In this document: positions 29,339 to 38,754 of the stretch, piece by piece
Layout of the letters: every line of letters begins with the position of its first letter
Position numbering within the stretch: position 1 is the first letter of the stretch
Assembly (NCBI GenBank): GCA_006969625.1
Contig: CP030885.1
Location: forward strand, 1,995,430-2,059,429
Direction: 5' to 3'
Source of the DNA: Rhodospirillaceae bacterium
GTDB lineage: Bacteria; Pseudomonadota; Alphaproteobacteria; Kiloniellales; DSM-21159
Length of the DNA stretch: 64,000 nucleotides
Translations under genes and position numbers: made by a program
Notes under the pieces: model-generated
What the model saw: only the letters and a program-made list of their open reading frames with translations
Database searches by the model: none
What the model was told of the DNA's origin: nothing

Positions 29339-32300
29339 ATGGGACTGCTGCCGCGATCGAGCCGTGCCTTCGCCGCGCCGCCGCGCGCCTCCTGGCGGTC
29401 GGGCGAGGCCTTGAGCTGCGAGACCTCGGTCTTCGCGCTGGCCCTGGAGCCGCGCTACATGTTCGACGCGGCGGGCCTGGCGACCGGGGCCGAGGCGGCC
29501 GAGCAGACTGCTGGGCAGACCGCTGGGCAGACCGCCGAGCAGGGCCAATCGGGCGACGGCGACGATGGGTCGGCGGGCGAGCGGGATGCCGACGCCGACG
29601 ACCCGGCGCTGGACGCGGCGCTCGCCGCCTATACGCCGCCGGCGGATGAGGCGGGCGCGGACGGCACGGACGGCGGTGGGGCCGAGAGCCGGACGGCGAG
29701 CGAGTCGACCTCCGGCGAGGCGCTGCTGAGCGAGGGCGAGGGCGAGGGCGAGGGCGGCAGCGGGCCGACGGCGGTGCCGATGGAGGTGCCGAACGGCGAG
29801 ACGGCCGGCGAGGCGCTGCTCGCCGCGGCCCCGGCCGACGCCCGCACCGAGATCGTCTTCGTCGACACCTCGGTCGGGGACTACGAGACGCTGGTCGCCG
29901 GCATCGGCGAAGCGGCCGAGGTGGTCGAGATCGGCACTGCCAGCCCGGCGCTGGGCCAGATCGCCGACGCGCTTGCCGGGCGCAGCGGCGTGGATGCCAT
30001 CCACATCGTCAGCCACGGCCAGGTCGGCGCGCTCGCCTTCGGCGCCGGCACGGTCGATGCCGGCAACCTCGCCGACTATGCCGCCCAGCTCCAGGCCATC
30101 GGCGCGGCGCTCGGCGAGGCCGGCGATATCCTGCTCTACGGCTGCTACGTCGGCGCCGACGGGCAGGGGGCGGCCTTCCTCGACGCATTGGCCGAGGCCA
30201 CCGGCGCCGACGTGGCGGCCTCCGACGACCTGACCGGCGCGGCCGAGCTGGGCGGCGACTGGGTGCTGGAGGCCGAAACCGGGGCGATCGAGACCGTGGC
30301 CATAGCGGCCCAGTCCTTTTCCGGCACCCTGAACGTCGTCGGCGCGAGCTATGACTACTTCTCCGGCTTTCGGACCGGTACGGTGCAGGATCCTGGCGGG
30401 CCGGAGATCGAGTTCGGCGGTGCCGGCACCGGCGTCCAGATCGACATAACCAGCAACCAGTTGATCCTCAACTTCAACACGAACGGCAGCCTGAACGTAA
30501 GCTCCGATCTCGTCTTCTTCGGCACCGGCTTCCAGTCGATCGATTCCGTCTCGGTGAACAGTTCGAGCATCTCGCCGACACCGTCCTTCACGTTGGCCGA
30601 CCGCGATTCCGTCGCCGGAGACGCCTCCTTCACCGCAGGCACCGACGGCATCAACGACACGATCGTCATCGGAGCCTTCAGCTATACGAATGGCGACCAG
30701 ATCATCGTCGACTTCACCTCCTCGTCGGCCAATGCGGCGCCGGCGCTTGGCGGGACGCCGCCCGACGCGACGGTGACGGAGGACGTGGCGACGGCGATCG
30801 ACCTTTCGGCCTACAACGTGTCGGACGCGGACGGGGATACGCTGACGCTGACCCTGGCGGTCGACCGCGGGACGATCGCGTCGGTCGACGGAGACGGCGT
30901 CACGGCGGGGGTGACGGTGGCCAATTCGGGCACGGCGGCGATGACGCTGCAGGGCACGGCGGCGAGCCTGAACACCTACCTGAACGACAGCTCCAAGATC
31001 CGCTACACGACCGCCCTCAACGACACCACGGCGGCGACCCTGACGGTGACGCCGAACGACGGCACGGTCGACGGCACGCCGGACACGGTGACGATCAACG
31101 TGACGCCGGTCAACGACGCGCCGGTGCTGAACGCCGGGGCGTCGCCGGCGCTGACGGGGATCGTCGAGGACGCCGGCGACGACGACGGCAGCGGCGCCGA
31201 CGGCGACGACGACGCGACCAACAACGCCAACAACCCGGGCACCAGCGTCGCGGCGATGGTGGTCGACGGCTCGATCACCGACCCGGACGGCGGCGCGGTG
31301 GAGGCGATCGCGGTGACCGCGGTCGACAACACCAACGGCGTCTGGCAGTACTCGACCGACAACGGCGCGAACTGGACCGCCTTCTCCGGGACCAGCGGCT
31401 CTTCCGTGGATCTCTCGAGCGCCGCGCGGCTGCTGGACGGCACGCTGGCGGACGCCGCCACCAACCTGATCCGCTTCGTGCCGGACGCCGACTACAACGG
31501 CACGGCGACCATCACCTTCCGGGCCTGGGACAGGTCCAGCGGCAGCGCCGGCGGCACGGCGGACACCACGACGAACGGCGGCGCCACCGCCTTCTCGGCG
31601 GCGAGCGACACGGCCTCGATCAGCGTCAGCGCGGTGAACGACGCGCCGACGATCAGCGGCCTGCCGGCCTCGGTCAGCTTCACCGAGGACACCCAGGGCA
31701 ACTTCGACATCTCGGCGGCGACCTTCGCCGACGTCGACTCCGGCAGCGGCAACGTCACCCTGACGCTGGCGGCGGGCGCCGGCACCTTCGCCGCGACCAG
31801 CGGCGGCGGCGTGACGATCGGCGGCAGCGGCAGCGGCACGCTGACCCTGACCGGCACCGCCGCCAATATCGACAGCTATCTGAACGCCGCCGGCAACATC
31901 CAGTACACGCCGGCGAGCAACGCCAGCGGCAGCCCGGCGACGACGGTGACGGTGACCGCCAACGACGGCGGCAACACCGGCAGCGGCGGCGGCGGCAACG
32001 TCTCGCTCGGGACGATCAACGTCAACGTCTCGGCGGTGAACGACGACCCGACGATCAGCAGCCTGCCGGCCTCGGTGACCGTGACCGAGGACCAGGCGAG
32101 CAACTTCGACCTCTCGGCGGCGACCTTCGCCGACGTCGACTCCGGCGGGGCGGCGATCTCGTTGGTGCTGACCGCCGGGGCGGGCACCTTCACCGCCAGC
32201 GATAGCGGCGGCGTAACCGTGTCCGGCAGCGGCAGCGGTGCGCTGACCCTCAGCGGCACCGCCGCCAACATCGACACCTTCCTCAACACCGCCAGCAACA

Positions 32301-35300
32301 TCCAGTACACCACGGCGAGCAACGCCAACGGCACGCCGGCGACGACGGTCACGCTGACCGCCAACGACGGCGGCAACACGGGCACCGGCGGGGGAACCAA
32401 CGTCACCCTTGGCACGGTCAACGTGAACGTGACGGCGGTCAACGACGCGCCGGTCTTCGCCGGCCTGGACGGCGCGCCGAGCTTCACCGAGGACGGGTCC
32501 GCCGTGCAGCTCGACGCCGACGTGACGGTCAGCGACGTGGAGCTGGGGGCGCTGAACGGCGGCAACGGCGACTTCGCCGGGGCCAGCCTGACGATCGCGC
32601 GCAACGGCGGGGCGAACGCCGACGACCGCCTGTCGGTCGCCAGCGGCGGCAGCCTGACGGTGGCCGGCGGGCCGGACGGCGGCGGCACGATCACCGCCGG
32701 CGGCAACGTCATCGCCACCATCGCCAACACCGGCAACGGCCAGATCCAGATCAGCTTCGCCGACAACGGCACGATCCCGACGACGGCGCTGGTCAACGAG
32801 GTGCTGCAGGCGATCCGCTACCTCAACGCCGGCGACGACCCGCCGGCGAGCGTGCAGCTCGACTGGAGCTTCAGCGACGGCAACTCGGGCGACGCCCAGG
32901 GCACCGGCGCCAATCCCGGCACCGGCACCGGCTCGACCACGGTGTCGATCACCGGCGTGAACGACGAACCGACCCTGACGGCGACCGGCCAGGACCCGAC
33001 CTACGTCGAGGGCGGCGGCGCCCCTGGCGCCGATCTTTACAGCACCGTCAACGCCTCGACGGTGGAATCCGGCCAGACCTTCACCAGCCTCACCCTGACG
33101 GTGACCAACGTCTCCGACGGGGCGAACGAGATCCTGCGCGTCGACGGCTCGGACGTGGCGCTCACCGACGGCAACAGCGTGACCACGGCGACCAACGGCC
33201 TGACGGTCAATGTCTCGGTCGCCGGCTCGACGGCGACGGTCAGCTTCACCGGCGCCAGCCTGAGCGCCGCGGCGCTTCAGACCCTGGTCGACGCGCTGGC
33301 CTACCGCAACGCCAGCGACAACCCGACGACCGCCGGCAACCGGGTGGTCACCATCACGCAGGTCACCGACAGCGGCGCCAGCGGCGGCGCCAACGACAAC
33401 ACGGCGGCGCTGACGCTCGCCTCGACGGTCAGCCTGACGGCGGTCAACAACCCGCCGGTCGTCGGCAGCGTCTTTGGCGAGACCTCGCAGGTCACCGCCG
33501 GCTCGGGCGCGCAGAACGTCAGCGGCTTCGACGACGCCACGGTGAGCAACCCCGACAGCGCCGACTACGACGGCGGCGTCCTGACGCTCGTCCAGGGCAG
33601 CGGCACGACCAACGGCTCCTGGGGCCTGGACGGCACGACGGCCACCGCCGGCGGCGACGGCAGCATCGCGGCCGGCGAGACCATCGCCGTCGGCGGCACC
33701 AGCATCGGCACGGTCGACGCCACCAACGACGGCCAGGGCGGCAACACCCTGGAGATCGCCTTGAACGCCGACGCCACCTCGGCGCGCATCCAGAGCCTGA
33801 TCCGGGCGCTGACCTACAGCGCGCCGAGCGGCCTGGGCGACCGCGGCTTCACGCTGACGCTGAACGACGCCGACGGGACCAGCGACGGCGGCGACCAGGA
33901 CGCCTCGGGCAGCTTCACCGTCTCGGTCACCCCCAACCCGCCGGTGGTCGCCAACCTGGACGGCGATAGCGTCTCGACGCCGAACGGCACGGCGGTGTCC
34001 ATCGACCAGGGCGGCAACGCCACGGTGAGCGACCCGGACAGCGCCAACTTCAACGGCGGCAACCTGACGATCACGCGCACCAGCGGCAGCGGCGACTTCT
34101 CGCTGAACGCCGCCGCGGCGACCTCGGGCGGTGACGGCACCATCGCGGCCGGCCAGACCGTCGCCGTCGGCGGCACCGACATCGGCACGGTCACCACCGA
34201 CGGCCAGGGCACCAACGACCTGGTGATCACCTTCAATTCCGCCGACGCCACGCCGGCGCGCGTGCAGGCGCTGATCCGCGCCCTGCAGTTCAGCTCGACC
34301 GACGGCGGCAGCAACACCTTCAGCCTGACGGTCACCGACGCCGGCAGCAGCGCGGCGACCTCGACGGCGGCCGGCTTCACGGTCGACGTCGAGGCGGCGC
34401 CGGTCAACAGCGTGCCGGGCGCGCAGACCGCGACCGACGGCACGGCCCTGGCGCTCGGCGGCATCTCGGTCGCCGACGCCGACAGCGCCAATGTGACCAC
34501 CACCGTCTCGGTCGGCGCCGGCCAGGGCACCTTCACGACCAGCGGCGCGGCCACGATCGCCGGCGGCGGCACCAACTCGATCCAGATCAGCGGCACGCTG
34601 GCCGCCGTCAACGCCACCCTGGCCAACCTGGCCTACACGCCGGCGGTGGACAGCTCCGGCAACCAGACGATCACGGTGCTGACCAGCGACGGCACCAACA
34701 GCGACACCGACACCATCGCGGTCACCGTCAGCGACCGGCCGAACCTCGGCAACCTGGCCGGCGACAGCCAGACCGTGACGCCGGGCAGCACCGCCAACCT
34801 GGACGCCGGCGCCAACGCCACCGTGACCGACACCGACAGCGCCGACTTCGACGGCGGCAACCTGACGCTGAGCCGGGTGAGCGGCAGCCTGTCGGGCAAC
34901 TTCTCGCTCGACGGCACCACGGCGACCGCCGACGGCGACGGCACCATCGCGGCCGGCGAGACGATCGCGGTCGGCGGCACCAGCATCGGCACCGTGACCA
35001 GCGATGGGCAGGGCACCAACAACCTGGTGATCGCGCTCAACGCCGACGCCACGCCGGCGCGGGTGGCGACGCTGCTGCAGAACCTCCGCTACACCTCCAG
35101 CGCCGCCGGCACCCACGGCTTCGACGTCACGCTCACCGACGCCGCCGGCGGCACCACCTCCGAGGCGGCGCGCGCCGAGCTGGTCTTCAACAGCGCGCCG
35201 GCGATCACCACCAACACCGGCCTCAGCCACACCGCCGGCACGGCGACCGTCCTGACCACCGCCATGCTGGCCGCCAGCGACGCCGAGGGCGACGCCGTCA

Positions 35301-36376
35301 CCTACCCCCTGACCAGCGCGCCCGGCACCGGCAGCCTGCGCCTCGACGGCAGCGCGCTCGCCGCCGGCCAGAGCTTCACCGCCGCCCAGCTCGCCGCCGG
35401 CCAGGTCAGCTTCCTGGCGCCCGCCGACACCCCGGCCGGCAGCACCAGCTTCCAGGTGACCCCCGGCGACGGCACCAGCAGCGGCGCCGCCGCCAGCGTC
35501 GCCGTCGCCATCGCCGCCGCACCGGCCGCCGAGACCGGCACCGCCGAGACCGGCACCGGCGACACCGGCACCGGCGGCACCGGCACCGGCGGCACCGGCG
35601 ACACCGGCGAGGCGGACGACGACGGCGACGCGGTCACCGTCGTCGTCGAGCGGCGCGGCCCGGTCCAGCTCGTCCTGGTCCAGACCCCGGCCGGCAACCT
35701 GCAGTTCGCCACCGCCCCGACCCAGGTCTCCGGCGCCGCCGTGCAGGCGATCTTCAGCACCTTCGAGCAGGGCAACTCGCCGCTGGCGCGCGCCTTCTAC
35801 AGCTCGCTGCTCGGCGGCAGCGCCACCCCGGTCGCCCAGGCCTTCGCCTCGGCGGTCAGCGACCCGGCGGTGCGCGGCCTGCTCTCCGCCGCCGCCAACG
35901 AAGGCCGCGCCCTCTACTACTTCGACGGCAGCGACTGGCAGCTCCTCGACCTCTCCACCCTCGACGACGCCGGCGCCATCCAGCAGGCCGGCGGAGCGCC
36001 CGGCACCAACCCAGACGCCAGCCAGAGCGCCGCCGCAACGGCCGCCACCGCAACGGCCGCCACCGCAACGGCCGCCACCGCAACGGCCGCCACCGCCGGC
36101 CTGCCCGACGGCATCCAGCTCGCCGCGCAACTCGGCGACCAACTCGGCGACCAACTCGGCAACACCCAACTCGGCGCGCAACCCGGCGACACCCAACCCG
36201 GCGCGCAACCCGGCGACCCCCAACCCGGCGACCCCCAACCCGGCGACCCCCTCGCCCCCCGCGCCGCCGCACCCGCCGGCGCCGAAAGCTTCCAGCGCCA
36301 ATTGGCCGCCGCCGCCCTCGGCTTCGAACGCGAAGCCGCCCGCCTCGCCGCCGCCCTCCTCGCAACCAAAACCTGA
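29339..36376 (+). CDS. Giant LEPR-motif/DUF4347/cadherin-like repeat surface protein
   Basis: 2345 residues. The N-terminus carries LEPRYMFDAA (36-45), the LEPR-XLL motif of large exported repeat proteins, then an acidic low-complexity linker (50-165). A DUF4347 domain follows (about 170-330) with SHG (His226) and LLYGCYVG (Cys269). From about 455 on come many Ig/cadherin-like repeats ending in AVNDAP. Two adjacent 134-residue copies are nearly identical, and three later units share the GDGTIAAGETIAVGGTSIGT pattern. After a TGTG-rich linker, the C-terminus has AAT and QPGD short repeats and a helical tail (SFQRQLAAAALGFEREAARL). There is no Sec signal peptide and no RTX GGxGxDx array. It is probably an exported adhesin or matrix protein served by the neighbouring TolC/HlyD/M50 genes. 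Confidence 0.85.
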   Translation: MGLLPRSSRAFAAPPRASWRSGEALSCETSVFALALEPRYMFDAAGLATGAEAAEQTAGQTAGQTAEQGQSGDGDDGSAGERDADADDPALDAALAAYTPPADEAGADGTDGGGAESRTASESTSGEALLSEGEGEGEGGSGPTAVPMEVPNGETAGEALLAAAPADARTEIVFVDTSVGDYETLVAGIGEAAEVVEIGTASPALGQIADALAGRSGVDAIHIVSHGQVGALAFGAGTVDAGNLADYAAQLQAIGAALGEAGDILLYGCYVGADGQGAAFLDALAEATGADVAASDDLTGAAELGGDWVLEAETGAIETVAIAAQSFSGTLNVVGASYDYFSGFRTGTVQDPGGPEIEFGGAGTGVQIDITSNQLILNFNTNGSLNVSSDLVFFGTGFQSIDSVSVNSSSISPTPSFTLADRDSVAGDASFTAGTDGINDTIVIGAFSYTNGDQIIVDFTSSSANAAPALGGTPPDATVTEDVATAIDLSAYNVSDADGDTLTLTLAVDRGTIASVDGDGVTAGVTVANSGTAAMTLQGTAASLNTYLNDSSKIRYTTALNDTTAATLTVTPNDGTVDGTPDTVTINVTPVNDAPVLNAGASPALTGIVEDAGDDDGSGADGDDDATNNANNPGTSVAAMVVDGSITDPDGGAVEAIAVTAVDNTNGVWQYSTDNGANWTAFSGTSGSSVDLSSAARLLDGTLADAATNLIRFVPDADYNGTATITFRAWDRSSGSAGGTADTTTNGGATAFSAASDTASISVSAVNDAPTISGLPASVSFTEDTQGNFDISAATFADVDSGSGNVTLTLAAGAGTFAATSGGGVTIGGSGSGTLTLTGTAANIDSYLNAAGNIQYTPASNASGSPATTVTVTANDGGNTGSGGGGNVSLGTINVNVSAVNDDPTISSLPASVTVTEDQASNFDLSAATFADVDSGGAAISLVLTAGAGTFTASDSGGVTVSGSGSGALTLSGTAANIDTFLNTASNIQYTTASNANGTPATTVTLTANDGGNTGTGGGTNVTLGTVNVNVTAVNDAPVFAGLDGAPSFTEDGSAVQLDADVTVSDVELGALNGGNGDFAGASLTIARNGGANADDRLSVASGGSLTVAGGPDGGGTITAGGNVIATIANTGNGQIQISFADNGTIPTTALVNEVLQAIRYLNAGDDPPASVQLDWSFSDGNSGDAQGTGANPGTGTGSTTVSITGVNDEPTLTATGQDPTYVEGGGAPGADLYSTVNASTVESGQTFTSLTLTVTNVSDGANEILRVDGSDVALTDGNSVTTATNGLTVNVSVAGSTATVSFTGASLSAAALQTLVDALAYRNASDNPTTAGNRVVTITQVTDSGASGGANDNTAALTLASTVSLTAVNNPPVVGSVFGETSQVTAGSGAQNVSGFDDATVSNPDSADYDGGVLTLVQGSGTTNGSWGLDGTTATAGGDGSIAAGETIAVGGTSIGTVDATNDGQGGNTLEIALNADATSARIQSLIRALTYSAPSGLGDRGFTLTLNDADGTSDGGDQDASGSFTVSVTPNPPVVANLDGDSVSTPNGTAVSIDQGGNATVSDPDSANFNGGNLTITRTSGSGDFSLNAAAATSGGDGTIAAGQTVAVGGTDIGTVTTDGQGTNDLVITFNSADATPARVQALIRALQFSSTDGGSNTFSLTVTDAGSSAATSTAAGFTVDVEAAPVNSVPGAQTATDGTALALGGISVADADSANVTTTVSVGAGQGTFTTSGAATIAGGGTNSIQISGTLAAVNATLANLAYTPAVDSSGNQTITVLTSDGTNSDTDTIAVTVSDRPNLGNLAGDSQTVTPGSTANLDAGANATVTDTDSADFDGGNLTLSRVSGSLSGNFSLDGTTATADGDGTIAAGETIAVGGTSIGTVTSDGQGTNNLVIALNADATPARVATLLQNLRYTSSAAGTHGFDVTLTDAAGGTTSEAARAELVFNSAPAITTNTGLSHTAGTATVLTTAMLAASDAEGDAVTYPLTSAPGTGSLRLDGSALAAGQSFTAAQLAAGQVSFLAPADTPAGSTSFQVTPGDGTSSGAAASVAVAIAAAPAAETGTAETGTGDTGTGGTGTGGTGDTGEADDDGDAVTVVVERRGPVQLVLVQTPAGNLQFATAPTQVSGAAVQAIFSTFEQGNSPLARAFYSSLLGGSATPVAQAFASAVSDPAVRGLLSAAANEGRALYYFDGSDWQLLDLSTLDDAGAIQQAGGAPGTNPDASQSAAATAATATAATATAATATAATAGLPDGIQLAAQLGDQLGDQLGNTQLGAQPGDTQPGAQPGDPQPGDPQPGDPLAPRAAAPAGAESFQRQLAAAALGFEREAARLAAALLATKT
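31649..32452 (+). repeat. Two tandem 402-bp coding repeats in the giant protein gene
   Basis: Copies at about 31649-32050 and 32051-32452 encode near-identical 134-residue units beginning TISGLPASV and TISSLPASV and ending SAVNDDP and TAVNDAP. The unit length is a multiple of three, so copy-number change would lengthen or shorten the stalk without breaking the frame. Confidence 0.75.
36034..36093 (+). repeat. Four perfect 15-bp tandem repeats in the giant protein gene
   Basis: The unit CGCAACGGCCGCCAC is repeated four times without error and encodes an Ala-Thr-Ala-Ala-Thr type linker. It lies in the C-terminal low-complexity region. Because 15 is a multiple of three, slippage would change length only. 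Confidence 0.9.
36128..36252 (+). repeat. 12/15-bp repeats encoding QLGD/QPGD units
   Basis: About nine degenerate copies encode QLGD, QLGN, TQLGA, QPGD, TQPGA and PQPGD units just before the C-terminal helix. Adjacent units differ by single bases, suggesting recent slippage expansion. They resemble flexible Pro/Gly linkers of surface proteins. Confidence 0.75.
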
Positions 36377-36377
36377 G

Positions 36378-37295
36378 GTGCGCAACCCGCCGACAGCGCT
36401 ACTGCCGCCGGCTGCAGGAGACGGCCGGCGCGCCGCTCGAGCGGCGGGTGCCGCCTCGATCGCCCTCGTCTGTCTGGCGCTTGCCAGCGGCGATCGCGCG
36501 CGCGCGCAGTCGGACACGCAGGAGCTCTTCCTCGGCGGCCAGCCGGCGACGCCTCGGGCCGGCGAAACCGCACCGCCCGACGCCACGCCGACGGCGCGCG
36601 GCGTCGTCGAACCGGGCCACGAGGCGGTGATTTCCAGCGAACTGGCCGCGCGGATCTTCGAGCTGCCGTTCGAGGAAGGGGAGAGCTTCGCCGCCGGCGA
36701 CACCCTGGTCGCCTTCGACTGTGCGCTGTTCGAGGCGCGCCGGCGCCAGGCGGTGGCGCAGCTCCAGGCGGCCCGGGCCAAGCTGCGCAACGCCGAGCAG
36801 TTGCAGGCGACCAACGCCATCGGCGCGGTCGAGGTGGACCTCGCCGCCGCGGAGGCAAGGCGTACCGCCGCGGCGGTGGCGGAGACCGACGTGGCGGTCG
36901 CCCGCTGCAGCATCGCCGCGCCCTTCGACGGCCGGGTGGTCGAGCGGCTGCGCAACCCGCATGAGGTGGCGGCGCCGGGCGACGAGCTGCTGGCGATCGT
37001 CTCGCGCGGCGCGCCGGAGACCACCTTGCTGGTGCCCTCGGACTGGCTCGTCTGGCTGCAGCCCGGCCAGGATTTCGAGTTCCGCGTCGACGAGACGGGC
37101 ATGAGCCTGCCCGGTCGGATCCTGCGGCTCGGCGCGCGGATCGACCCGGTCAGCCAGACGGTGCCCGTGTATGGTAGTCTCGTCGCGCCCGCCTCCCAAG
37201 CGCCGCTGGTACCGGGCATGAGCGGTACCGCGCGATTTCCGGAGCCCGCGCCCCGATCCTCGGGGCAGAAGGATCGGTCCCGGGGCGACGGCTGA
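36378..37295 (+). CDS. HlyD/RND-type periplasmic adaptor protein
   Basis: A 305-residue adaptor starting with GTG one base after the stop of the giant protein gene, so the two are tightly linked. A hydrophobic stretch (about 24-37) and ARAQ site near residue 43 suggest a signal peptide. The mature part has a lipoyl-like half-motif (VVEPGHEAVISSELAARIFE), a short helical hairpin (about 115-180) and the second lipoyl half (CSIAAPFDGRVVERLRNP). A barrel domain follows. It is short for an HlyD protein and lacks a long coiled coil. It could bridge the inner-membrane adaptors and the TolC-like channel. Its tail is Arg/Ser rich. Confidence 0.8.
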   Translation: MRNPPTALLPPAAGDGRRAARAAGAASIALVCLALASGDRARAQSDTQELFLGGQPATPRAGETAPPDATPTARGVVEPGHEAVISSELAARIFELPFEEGESFAAGDTLVAFDCALFEARRRQAVAQLQAARAKLRNAEQLQATNAIGAVEVDLAAAEARRTAAAVAETDVAVARCSIAAPFDGRVVERLRNPHEVAAPGDELLAIVSRGAPETTLLVPSDWLVWLQPGQDFEFRVDETGMSLPGRILRLGARIDPVSQTVPVYGSLVAPASQAPLVPGMSGTARFPEPAPRSSGQKDRSRGDG

Positions 37296-37391
37296 CCCCC
37301 GGCTGCGGCGGCGAGGCGGCAGGCAGGCGCCGCGCAGGGCGGGAGTGCGACATCGGCCCGGCCTGCCGCGGCACAGCGCTGAAGGCATGAG

Positions 37392-38744
37392 ATGGAAGCG
37401 GCCGACCGTTCGCAACTGGGCTTTTCGACCTTCCTGCAGCTCGAGCGGGCCGCACGCCACGCCGAGGACGAGGCGGCGCTCGGCTTCGTCCTGGTCAACG
37501 AGACGCGCAGGCTGGTCGCCTATCGCCAGGCGGCCCTGATCGACCTGCGCGGGCGGCGACCCCAAGTTCGCGCCGTCTCCGGCGTCGCCGTCGTCGAGCG
37601 CAATGCGCCGATGATCCGCTGGCTCGTCGCGCTCGCCCGCGCACTCGCGCGTCCGACTTTCGCCCCGCCCGACGCACGTGCGTCCGCGCGGCCGGTCGCT
37701 GCAACCGACCTGCCGCAGGAGGTCGCGCGCGACTGGCCGGACTTCGCGGCAGCCGCAGCACTCTGGTGTCCGCTGGTCGCGCCGGACGGCCGGCAGGTCG
37801 GCGCGCTCTGGCTGACGCGCGACGAGAGCTGGAGCGAGAACGACCGCGTGCTGCTGGACCGTCTCGGCGACGCCTACGCCCATGCCTGGGCGGCCCTGTC
37901 CGGCGGACGGCGGCGCTGGCGCACGCGAGTGCCGCGCGCGCTGCTCGCGCTGGTCCTGCTGGCCGGGCTCGGCGCGCTGCTGGCCGCGCCGGTTCCGCAG
38001 TCGGCGCTGGCGCCGGCCAGCGTGGTGGCGCGCGATGCGCAGGTCATCGCCGCGCCGCTCGACGGCGTGATCGCCGAGATGGCGGTCGAGCCGAACCAGC
38101 CCGTGGCCGCCGGCGACCTGCTGTTCCGCTTCGACGACACGACGCTCGCCAGCCGGCTCGAGGTCGCCGAGCGCAGTTTGGACGTCGCCCAGGCCGAGTT
38201 GCGCCGGGCCCGCCAGGGCGCCTTCGAGAGCCGCGAGCAGTCGGCCGAGATCGCCGTTCTGGAGTCGCGGGTCGAGCTCCGGGCGGCGGAGCTCGCCTAT
38301 GCACGCGAGCTGATGGGTTACGTCGAGGTTCGGGCCGAGCGGGCCGGGATCGCCGTCTTCGCCGATGCCGACGACTGGACCGGTCGGCCGGTGGTGACCG
38401 GCGAACGTGTTCTGCAGATCGCCGATCCAACGAGTGCCGCGGTGCGCATCGATCTCGCCGTGGCCGACGCCATCGCCCTGGAGCCGGGGGCGCCGGTCGA
38501 GCTCTTCCTGGACGTCGACCCGTTGCGCAAGCTGCCGGCGCGACTGACCAGCGCCAGTTACGAGGCGAGCCCGCGGCCGGACGGCGCGCTCGCCTATCGG
38601 GTCGAGGCGGCGTTTACCCCCGAGGTTGCCCCGCCGCGCATCGGCTTGCACGGCACGGCGAAGATCAGCGGCGAGACGGTGCCGCTGGCGCTCTATCTCT
38701 TCCGCCGGCCGCTGTCGGTCGCCCGCCAGTGGATCGGGTTCTAG
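37392..38744 (+). CDS. GAF-like domain fused to HlyD-type membrane-fusion domain
   Basis: 450 residues. The first about 165 residues look like a GAF-type cytosolic sensor (GFVLVNETRRLVAYRQAALI at 31-50 and WCPLVAPDGRQVGALWLTRD at 125-144). A single membrane helix follows (about 181-199, PRALLALVLLAGLGALLAAP). The periplasmic part has both lipoyl halves (VIAAPLDGVIAEMAVEPNQP and the VRAERAGIAVFADADDWTG segment) with a short hairpin between, and a beta-barrel domain. A cytosolic sensor attached to an adaptor is unusual; it could gate export in response to a ligand. The M50-HlyD gene begins 10 bp downstream. Confidence 0.78.
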   Translation: MEAADRSQLGFSTFLQLERAARHAEDEAALGFVLVNETRRLVAYRQAALIDLRGRRPQVRAVSGVAVVERNAPMIRWLVALARALARPTFAPPDARASARPVAATDLPQEVARDWPDFAAAAALWCPLVAPDGRQVGALWLTRDESWSENDRVLLDRLGDAYAHAWAALSGGRRRWRTRVPRALLALVLLAGLGALLAAPVPQSALAPASVVARDAQVIAAPLDGVIAEMAVEPNQPVAAGDLLFRFDDTTLASRLEVAERSLDVAQAELRRARQGAFESREQSAEIAVLESRVELRAAELAYARELMGYVEVRAERAGIAVFADADDWTGRPVVTGERVLQIADPTSAAVRIDLAVADAIALEPGAPVELFLDVDPLRKLPARLTSASYEASPRPDGALAYRVEAAFTPEVAPPRIGLHGTAKISGETVPLALYLFRRPLSVARQWIGF

Positions 38745-38754
38745 GCACTGCGCG

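Noticed and set aside
36034-36093. Regular short repeats suggesting a CRISPR array
   Set aside because: Units are 15 bp, contiguous without spacers, and in frame within a coding gene.
29339-36376. RTX-type calcium-binding toxin or adhesin
   Set aside because: No GGxGxDx nonapeptide arrays occur; Gly/Asp-rich stretches belong to cadherin-like repeats and linkers.
29102-37498. A minus-strand open frame of about 2800 codons across the giant protein gene
   Set aside because: It is a shadow of GC-rich coding sequence on the other strand: low-complexity Ala/Arg/Gly composition, no recognisable domain, and it covers several real genes.
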